The position numbers and the translations under genes are program-made. 64,000 nucleotides of DNA, taken from positions 1 to 64,000 of the forward strand of contig JABTUW010000007.1 of the NCBI GenBank assembly GCA_015075185.1, written 5' to 3'. Of the stretch, positions 1 to 6,921 are shown in pieces (position 1 is the first letter of the stretch; each line of letters begins with the position of its first letter). Source of the stretch: Anaerolineales bacterium. Its GTDB lineage: Bacteria > Chloroflexota > Anaerolineae > 4572-78 > J111. Below the pieces are notes generated by a model. It was not told where the DNA came from. It did no database searches and saw only the letters and a list, made by a program, of their open reading frames with translations.

Positions 1-31
1 AGGAGGTGGCGGATGAGGTCTTGGTAATAGG

Positions 32-89
32 AATGGCGAATGGGCGAATGGCGAATAAACGATAGAGCTTATCGCCATTCGCCATTCGC
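32..89. repeat. Inverted repeat built of GGCGAAT words
   Basis: Three copies of GGCGAAT (35-41, 43-49, 50-56) are followed by their reverse complements (77-83, 84-89), so the stretch can fold into a long hairpin with a loop around 60-70. It lies upstream of the conjugation operon. It resembles the word-repeat palindrome at 45555-45619 in design but not in sequence. It may be a dispersed intergenic repeat; no function can be read from it. Confidence 0.6.
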
Positions 90-160
90 TGATTCGCTGG
101 TTCGCCGGAGGACTTGAGGATCTTATAACAATCAAAATCTTAATTCCAGGAGAAATAACG

Positions 161-505
161 ATGAAACGACATAACCGAATAACTAGAATCATGACACTTT
201 TGTTGATGACCGGCCTGCTGCTGGGCCTGGCCGCGCCGGCCCTGGCCCAGGGCGGGGGTGGGTCAATTGGTGGGGCCCTTGACACTATCGTCACAGCCAT
301 CACCGACATCATCCAGACCGTCTGCGTGGGCCTGGGTATCCTGGGGCTGTCCATCTGGGGCATCGGTAAGATCGCCCGGCCGGTTTTTCCGCAAATTTCG
401 GCTCTGACGGCCAACTACATGGGCGATTTGATGATTGGTATCGCCGTGGTGTTCGTGGCCTCGCAAATCGTCGAAGGTTTGGCCAGTGCCATGGGTGGAG
501 CATAA
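161..505 (+). CDS. VirB2/TrbC-like conjugative pilin
   Basis: 114-residue precursor. Residues 1-29 form a signal peptide: positively charged start, a Leu-rich core, and an APALA/Q cleavage site. The mature part is short, Gly-rich at the start and has two hydrophobic segments (about 45-65 and 85-105), which is the layout of VirB2/TrbC pilins that build the conjugative pilus in the membrane. A ribosome site CAGGAGA precedes the ATG by 8 bases. It is first in the operon and lies immediately upstream of a VirB4 ATPase, which supports the assignment. A stem-loop follows the stop codon. No pilin cyclisation residues can be judged from sequence alone. Confidence 0.72.
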   Translation: MKRHNRITRIMTLLLMTGLLLGLAAPALAQGGGGSIGGALDTIVTAITDIIQTVCVGLGILGLSIWGIGKIARPVFPQISALTANYMGDLMIGIAVVFVASQIVEGLASAMGGA

Positions 506-511
506 GCAGAT

Positions 512-566
512 GGGACCCGGTGGGATACCTGCCGCGGCTTACGTTCCGGAGGTTCCCACCGGTCCC
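512..566 (+). other. Stem-loop between pilin and VirB4 genes
   Basis: GGGACCCGGTGGGA (512-525) pairs with TCCCACCGGTCCC (554-566), leaving one bulged C. There is no T-tract, so it is not a typical terminator. Its position just after the pilin stop fits an mRNA-stabilising or partial-readthrough structure that would keep pilin transcript higher than the ATPase transcript (inference). Confidence 0.5.
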
Positions 567-580
567 GTGGAGAGTGATCT

Positions 581-3106
581 ATGAGCTACTCGCAGCTTAT
601 ACAGTTCAAGCGGCTGGAGGAACGTGCCTTTATTTTTCTGAATGCCAAACAGTTGATGTTTGGCTTCTTCGGGCTTTTCAGCGGCCTGAGCATCGCCAGC
701 AACCTGGATCTGGAAGGTTGGCCGGTCTGGGTGGCCACCAGCCTGGCCTGTATCCTGGGAGTGGTAGCCGGGGGTCGCTTCCGTGGCCTGTACGGCTACC
801 AGTATGCCATCCTAGTCATTCGTACGGCGGCCCGGTTGGGCCAGATCGCCCGGCCGGAAGAATTGTACGACCGGCCGGTTGAGGAGGATTTCTCTTATGT
901 GCTGGGCGCGCCGGATGGCGGCGCCCTGGTTCTGCGCCAGGCTCCACCACCTGGGTCCAGGCGGCAGACGCCCCGCAAAAAGACCGGCCTGCATAACCGG
1001 CCCTCGGTCTACCAGCTGCGGCCGGTCGACCTGGCCCAATATCCGCCCCAGGCCATCGGCACCCTGATGCAGCGCTGGGCCGGCTTCTGGGCCGGAGCCC
1101 GGCCGCCGGTGCGATTAATCGTTCACTCCACCCCCTTCTACGCCGGTGAGGTGGTCGAAGAGGTGCGGGCCGCCAGCATGCAGGTGGAGAAGGAATGGCA
1201 ACACCGGGCCCTGGCTGCCTATGGGCGCTTCCTGGAAACTCTGACCCGGGAAGCGGCCATGTACCAGGCCAATCACGAGTTGATCGTTTGGGCCAGCAGC
1301 GACACCGAGGCCCACGCCACGGTCAGCAGCCTGGCCAGTTGGATGGGCGTCTCGGCCCGGCCAGATGAGCTGACGCCGCTTTTAAAGAGCGAGTACGAGG
1401 TCAACCTGGACCACCTGGCTCCGCTGGATCCACGCCAGCCTTATATGATCTTACTGGTCAGCCACGAGTTCACCGGCGAATGGACCTGGACCGACCCGCT
1501 GATCACCCTGCTACGCCAGACCTTTCCCATCTCCCTGGTCATCGACGTGGAGCGCAACCTGGCCTCCAACGATGCCCTAAAGGAGCTGGTCAAGTATGAG
1601 AACGTGCTTTTGGATATCCTGGCCAACAACAAGACTGGGCGCAATCCCAAGGCTGAAGGCGCGTTGCAGGACGTGCAATTAGCCATGGCTAAGGCCAATG
1701 CCGGGCTGAGTCTGCACTTTACTACGGTGGTGGTCGCGGTCCAGGGAACGACCCTGGAAGAGACCAGGAAGAATGTGGAGGCAGTCCGGACCATGACCGC
1801 CGCCCGGCTGGCCCTGGTTGTCTTGCCGGGTGGCCAGGGTACCCTGCTCAAGTTCTTCACCGAGACCCGGCGCAAAGAGATCAAGCTGCCGGAGATCTCC
1901 CATAACGTCTCAAGCGACGGGATGGCCATCATTAGTGGGCCGCTGGGCTTTCGCCGGCGGAGCGAGACGAACGGCATCTTCTGGGGCATTGGGTCCTCAG
2001 GAGGGCAAGATACCTATCCCCTGTGGTGGAACGGGTTCGGGGACGACCCCCAGAAACCGGCCGCCTATCACGGCATGTTCCTGGGCAAATCTGGTTATGG
2101 CAAGACTGTTTCCATGAACGCCTTGCTGTACCGGGAGGCGCTGCGGGGGACTCAGGTCGTGCTGATGGAGCCGCAGGGTCACTCCAGGCGGCTGATCGAA
2201 TTGGTTGGCATGGGAGGCGCCAGCTACAACCCGTTATCCATCCGCACTATGAAGATCAACCCCCTGGATCCAATCTCCGACAACCTGAACGAGCAGAAAA
2301 GCTACCAGATCAGCCTGTACCGGCTGATGCTCAAGCAGATCGACCCCACCCGCCACCTGACGGCCCAGGAGGCCGGCCTGCTGGATGCCGCCCTCGGCGC
2401 GGTTTACGCCGGCCTGGACGACCCGATCAATACGCCGGCCGCTCACGTGCCCCGGCTGGAGCAGCTCTGTCATGAGTTGAAACGATTGGGAGCCAAGCAG
2501 TTAGCGGCCGACCTGGAGCTTAACTACGTCAGCGGTAGTATGGGCGATGTTTACAACCAGGCTACCAACCTGGATGTGGCCTTGGAAGCGGATGTGGTCG
2601 GTTATGACTTCAAGGACATCCCCCAGGAGAGCCGGTCGCTTATTTATACCCTGGTGCTGGGTCGCCTGCAGCGGATCATCCGCACCTCCGGCCGGGTGCG
2701 CCGGCGGGTCATCGCGGTTGATGAGTTCGGCTGGATGGCCCAGGAGCCAATGCTGGCCGAGACGGTGGCTATGTGGATCAAGACTTTCCGGACCTTCGGT
2801 TGCGGCATCTGGATGGCCGAGCAGGACCTGGTCCGGCTGACCGGCGGCGAGAGCGGGGGTGATCTGTCCGGCCATTCGATCATTGGGAACAGCGTGTTCC
2901 AACTGTTCTTCCATCACGAGTCGGCCGCGGCCGCGATGGTGGCCAAAACTTTTCCCAACGTCGCTCCCTACAAGGATCTGCTGGAGACGATCCAGCGACC
3001 GCAGGAAACGGGCGTAGCCGAAGCGGTGCTGCGCATCCCGGACGGAGCTTATCACTGTTATATGCTGCTGTCGGATACCGAGCAGCGCGTGTTATTAGGG
3101 AGTTAG
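581..3106 (+). CDS. VirB4-family conjugation ATPase with PrgI/VirB3-like N-terminus
   Basis: 841 aa. Residues about 1-90 look like a PrgI/VirB3-type segment with two hydrophobic stretches (about 25-45 and 48-68), fused to the ATPase. The ATPase has Walker A GKSGYGKT near residue 505, Walker B RRVIAVDEF near 708, and a following MAEQDL segment typical of VirB4/TraC/TrbE. VirB4 proteins are hexameric motors that energise pilus assembly and DNA transfer at the inner membrane. The start overlaps nothing; GTGGAGAG lies just upstream. The next gene begins three bases after the stop, so the two are co-transcribed. The VirB3-VirB4 fusion is also known in other conjugation systems. Confidence 0.88.
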   Translation: MSYSQLIQFKRLEERAFIFLNAKQLMFGFFGLFSGLSIASNLDLEGWPVWVATSLACILGVVAGGRFRGLYGYQYAILVIRTAARLGQIARPEELYDRPVEEDFSYVLGAPDGGALVLRQAPPPGSRRQTPRKKTGLHNRPSVYQLRPVDLAQYPPQAIGTLMQRWAGFWAGARPPVRLIVHSTPFYAGEVVEEVRAASMQVEKEWQHRALAAYGRFLETLTREAAMYQANHELIVWASSDTEAHATVSSLASWMGVSARPDELTPLLKSEYEVNLDHLAPLDPRQPYMILLVSHEFTGEWTWTDPLITLLRQTFPISLVIDVERNLASNDALKELVKYENVLLDILANNKTGRNPKAEGALQDVQLAMAKANAGLSLHFTTVVVAVQGTTLEETRKNVEAVRTMTAARLALVVLPGGQGTLLKFFTETRRKEIKLPEISHNVSSDGMAIISGPLGFRRRSETNGIFWGIGSSGGQDTYPLWWNGFGDDPQKPAAYHGMFLGKSGYGKTVSMNALLYREALRGTQVVLMEPQGHSRRLIELVGMGGASYNPLSIRTMKINPLDPISDNLNEQKSYQISLYRLMLKQIDPTRHLTAQEAGLLDAALGAVYAGLDDPINTPAAHVPRLEQLCHELKRLGAKQLAADLELNYVSGSMGDVYNQATNLDVALEADVVGYDFKDIPQESRSLIYTLVLGRLQRIIRTSGRVRRRVIAVDEFGWMAQEPMLAETVAMWIKTFRTFGCGIWMAEQDLVRLTGGESGGDLSGHSIIGNSVFQLFFHHESAAAAMVAKTFPNVAPYKDLLETIQRPQETGVAEAVLRIPDGAYHCYMLLSDTEQRVLLGS

Positions 3107-3108
3107 CC

Positions 3109-4152
3109 ATGGGGTTCTTGAATGCTTTGAAGGGCGGTGGTAATAAGGACGCCATGCGCCAGACGACCTCGCTGACGATGGCCTACTTGCTGGAGCAGAA
3201 TGCCCGGTTTGAGACCTTCATGCGCCAGAAGGTCGATGAATTGGAAGCCATTGTGGCCCAACAGCAGGCGCGGCACGCGGAAGTGGACCCAGCCTCAGAG
3301 GAGGTAGAGGAGCCCTGGCCAGAACCGGAAGAGGAGGAAGTTGCGCCAGCGGCGGCCGAGTTTGTCCAGACTGATACCCGGCCGGTGAAACCGGTGACGT
3401 CCTATTTCAACGATTTTACCTTGGATGACCTCGCTCCTGCTTCGGGAGGGGCGGGTGAGGTGTTTGTCTCCGCCGTCGAACCGGCCGGGGGAGGAGCTAT
3501 ATCACTCGTTGATACGCAGCCGGTGGACAGGATTACGCCACCCCCTGAACCCGAACCTGCTTTCCCACCCGATTGGCAGACCCTGCTCCTGGGTGCCCCG
3601 TCCTCAACCAATGAGCCGACCCCAGAAGAGGAGGTGGTTGTTGAAGAACCGGCCGGCGTCGTGGCCGTAGAGAGCGTTGCAGAAGAGATGGAAGAAGCAA
3701 AAGAGGTGCAAACCGAAGTGGATACGGCGAAGAACGAGGCAGGTCTGGCTGATGAGCCGATCCCTGAAGTAGGAGAAGAGGTAGAAGAAACTTCCTCACT
3801 GTTGCCGGCCTGGCTGCGTCGCCAGCAGCAAGCCGTGATGGACCAGACCAGGAAAGAACAGGGTCCGGTGGTCGAAAAAGAAACGGCCACAATCGCAGCC
3901 GATGACCAGAGCGTGATCGAGACAACTGGCGAAATGATACCTGTGGCCGGCGAAGAAACGGCTGTTTTAGCCGGGACAAATGCGGGCACAGGTGACAAAA
4001 CCGGTGAACCTGCTATCCAAGAAGCCGCTCAAATCGCGACAAAGGTGGACAGGCAAACTCGAGCAGCTGGAGCAGTCATTGCCGAAGCGGAGGATGAGGG
4101 CGAGTGGGATGCGGCGCTTGACAAGCAGGGGCCGGCGGGGGATTGGGAATGA
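3109..4152 (+). CDS. Acidic, low-complexity protein of the conjugation operon
   Basis: 347 aa, not recognised. Residues 1-65 include a probable helical or coiled-coil segment (LTMAYLLEQNARFETFMRQK...). The rest is rich in Glu, Pro, Ala and Val with many EE runs and probably disordered. It has no signal peptide or membrane segment. It starts 3 bases after virB4 and overlaps the next gene by ATGA, so it is translationally coupled on both sides. A role as a linker or scaffold between the VirB4 motor and the following membrane protein is possible, but only from position. Confidence 0.7.
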   Translation: MGFLNALKGGGNKDAMRQTTSLTMAYLLEQNARFETFMRQKVDELEAIVAQQQARHAEVDPASEEVEEPWPEPEEEEVAPAAAEFVQTDTRPVKPVTSYFNDFTLDDLAPASGGAGEVFVSAVEPAGGGAISLVDTQPVDRITPPPEPEPAFPPDWQTLLLGAPSSTNEPTPEEEVVVEEPAGVVAVESVAEEMEEAKEVQTEVDTAKNEAGLADEPIPEVGEEVEETSSLLPAWLRRQQQAVMDQTRKEQGPVVEKETATIAADDQSVIETTGEMIPVAGEETAVLAGTNAGTGDKTGEPAIQEAAQIATKVDRQTRAAGAVIAEAEDEGEWDAALDKQGPAGDWE

Positions 4153-6042
4153 AACGACAGACGATGCAGCGTCTGGCCCTGTCCGGCCGGTATCTGCTTC
4201 TCGGCGGCCTGTTCCTGGCGATAGCCTGGAACCTGGTCTGCCTGCTGCGGTCCGGTTGGCTAGCCTGGTGGGTTGGGCTGCTCTTTCCGCTGCCCGGCCT
4301 GCTGGGGTGGCTGGCTGCGTGGCGGGGCCTTACTGGCGGGTTAAGGCGATACCGATCTATACCGACACCTACCGCCTGGTCTATGACACACCGGCCGGGT
4401 GGCGAGATGAAACTGCTCGAACCGCCCTGCTCAACCTGGTGGCTACAGGCGTCGGCCTGGACATCACCTGGGCTCGGGACGGCAGCGAGGGGGTTGGCTG
4501 CTGGCTGGGGGTGTCCGGCTACGGCGAGATCCTGGTGCGGCTGGTTGGTGACGTTTTTCCGGCCGGTGGGCTGGAACCCGACGAGCCGCCTCAACCGGGT
4601 GAGGGCGTTACGGTCCTGGCCTGGCGCGAGGCGGCGCCTGCGCCGGCGGCGTTATGCCGGCTGGCGGGGATTGACGGGTCTATTACCGCTGGCGCAGTCC
4701 GGCCGCGGCTACGGTGGCCTTATGGGGGTCTGGCGCGAGCGAGATCGTCCAGCAATGGGCCGAGCCGGAGGACGTGCTGGCCGGTCAGGGTCAGGCGCTG
4801 CTACGCCAATCATTTAACGGAGACAATCCCTGGCCGGAGCTGCCGCCGTTTCCGCCCTCGGAAGATAATCCCGGCCTGGCGGCAATGTCTCGCCTGGAAC
4901 GGGTGACGCCAAGCTTGCGAGCCAAAGGCCAGGCCCTGATCCTGGGCCAGGATGGTGAAGGTAAACGGGTCGGCTTCGACCTGCCTGAATTGGACGCTCT
5001 TAAGAGCGCCTGGATCTTTGGCCGGGAGGCGGAGCGGGTGGCCGTGGCGTTGACCTGCCAGGCGGTGCGGCAGTTGCGGATCCCAACTTTGTCCTGGATG
5101 GTCGGGGGCGGTAGCGACCCAACTGGCCTGGCGGCTGCTGCGGAAATCGCCCTCGGCCGGGCCTACACCTGTGACGCAGAGCGGCCAGCCCAGGCTCGCT
5201 TCCGGCTCAACCCGTTGTGGCTGCCGGCGGATGCACAGATCTGGCCGGCCATCCTATCAACAAGCTGGGTAGAGTGGCTGCGGGAGTTAGGGGTCACAGC
5301 CGGGGGCCTGGGACAGGTAGCTTACCGGCACACCTTGGCCGCGGTGGTGCTGACCAGTCTGGCTATGGCCCGACAATCGGTCGGCCTGGACGTGGGTAGC
5401 CTACGGGATGCCCTGCATACGCCGGACTACCTGGCCAGCCTGGACGGAAACACCCTGATGCCGGGGGCGCTAGACGAAGCGACCCAGGCTTGGTGGTTGG
5501 CCGAGGGCCGGCGGGCTTCAACTTTTGATGCTCACCTGCGGCTGGGACACTTACGGGCCCGGCTGTCGGCCCTGCTGGAGTTGCCGGAGTACAAGATGTT
5601 GTGGCGGCCACCCTACCTGGACCCTTTGCAGGCATTTAGCGGCGAAACCTGCGGCCTGTTCTGGCGGGCCCCGGATCCACGCCGGCGGCTACGGCCATAC
5701 CTCACCTCGCAGCTCCTGGCGGTGGCTACCTTGCTGGCAACCTGGCCGGCAGAGCGGCCGGTCCTGATCATTCTGCATGAGCTGGAAGCCGGACCATGGG
5801 CCCACCGGCTGGCCTCCTTCCCGGCGGCCCGGCTGGTGCTATCAAGCGAAAGCGTTCCAGCCCTGGATAGACTGCCGGCGGCGACGTCGTTGGTCGTGTC
5901 ACATCTGGCCCGGGCAGATGCCGGGAAGCTGGAGGGGCGGCTCCTGGCCGAGGTGCAGCCGGCCGACCTGCGCCGCCTGCCGGCTAATCGGATCGTGCTT
6001 CAGCGCGGTCGTGAGTGGGGGACGGTGGATTTAGAGGGCTAA
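4149..6042 (+). pseudogene. VirD4/HerA-like membrane ATPase paralogue lacking Walker A, frameshifted
   Basis: The start ATG overlaps the previous stop (ATGA). Residues 1-60 carry two membrane segments. The reading frame then changes near 4330 and again near 4640-4680; the last frame is open to 6042. The C-terminal two thirds follow the plan of VirD4/HerA ATPases: an LGQDGEGKRVGFDLPEL segment, an LNPLW segment like the LNPL of TraG, and VLIILHELE where Walker B would be. The expected phosphate-binding loop is replaced by SAWIFGREAERVAV and the Walker B acid pair is HE instead of DE. It is therefore probably a non-catalytic paralogue of the ATPase at 6922. The frameshifts may be real or sequencing errors. 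Confidence 0.5.
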
Positions 6043-6061
6043 GTCAGTCAGGGGATGAGGT

Positions 6062-6277
6062 ATGAGTGGGAAATCGATGGCACAGAGGCCAATTACCACG
6101 CTGGAGGGTATCGGTTTTTGTCCGCTGCAAAAAGTCAAAGCAGATGCCGATGATGTGAGGACCCTGGTAGTCGGTCAGGATCGGTACACCTGGTGGCGCT
6201 GCCTGACCTGCCTGGATTGGCATCTGTGCCGCGAGGGGAGCGATAGCATTGATATTATGCAGCGTAATCGGCAGTAA
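6062..6277 (+). CDS. Small cysteine-rich protein
   Basis: 71 aa, unknown. It has FCPL near residue 19 and WWRCLTCLDWHLC near 46-58, so Cys/His residues could hold one zinc ion. AGGGGATGAGGT lies just before the ATG. It sits between two membrane-protein genes of the conjugation operon, all on +. Function not recognised. Confidence 0.55.
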   Translation: MSGKSMAQRPITTLEGIGFCPLQKVKADADDVRTLVVGQDRYTWWRCLTCLDWHLCREGSDSIDIMQRNRQ

Positions 6278-6290
6278 AGGAGTAGAACCA

Positions 6291-6908
6291 ATGCTCGGAC
6301 ACACACATGCTTTAATTGGATTGGGGGCCCTGGTTACAGTTGAACTGGTTGCTCGGCAGGTGCTGGAGCCGGGCCTGGTCCAGCCGCACCAGGTCCGGGG
6401 GGTGCCGGTTGGACTGGCCCTGTGCGCCGGGGCAGCCATTCTGGGCGCGTTAGCGCCTGACCTGGACGCGGAAGAGGCAACCATACAGCATGAGATGGGC
6501 ATGGCCAGTGAATTTATCCAGGGCGTCTTGCTGCTGGTTGGGATCAAGCACCGGGGTGTGCTGCACAGCGGCCTGGCCAGCCTGATAGTGCTGGCCTTGG
6601 GGGTCTTCATTGGTTGGCGGGTAGGTTACCCTGATGTTGGGCTGGCCTTCGGCCTTGGCTACCTCAGCCATGTCGCCATGGCCGATGCGCTGACGATCCA
6701 TGGTGTACCGCTGTTGTGGCCCATGAAAACCCAGTTTCATCTGCTGCCTCAAGGGTTACGGGTGCAAACAGGCAGCCCGGTCGAGGGCCTGATCTTCCTG
6801 GCCGGCATGCTGCTGCTTATCGGCCTGTTCTTCCTGTACCCGGACCTGATACCACCGGAACTGGTCAGGTGGATCAGGCAAAGTTTAAGTGGCATGGTCA
6901 TCACATAA
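6291..6908 (+). CDS. YdjM/DUF457-type membrane-bound metal-dependent hydrolase
   Basis: 205 aa from the ATG at 6291, chosen because AAAGGAG precedes it by 8 bases. It shows the family pattern: LGHTHALIG at the start, LAPDLDAEE (metal-binding Asp pair), HRGVLHS, then GYLSHVAMADALTIHGVPLLWP, with several hydrophobic segments. These proteins are inner-membrane hydrolases of largely unknown substrate; the Escherichia coli relative YdjM is under SOS control. Placement inside a conjugation operon, 13 bases before the VirD4-like gene, is unusual. It could process lipid or peptidoglycan at the transfer site (speculative). Confidence 0.75.
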   Translation: MLGHTHALIGLGALVTVELVARQVLEPGLVQPHQVRGVPVGLALCAGAAILGALAPDLDAEEATIQHEMGMASEFIQGVLLLVGIKHRGVLHSGLASLIVLALGVFIGWRVGYPDVGLAFGLGYLSHVAMADALTIHGVPLLWPMKTQFHLLPQGLRVQTGSPVEGLIFLAGMLLLIGLFFLYPDLIPPELVRWIRQSLSGMVIT

Positions 6909-6921
6909 GCGGAGGTAGAGC

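Noticed and set aside
2501..3055. 184-codon frame on - opposite virB4
   Set aside because: Antisense shadow of the Walker B region of VirB4.
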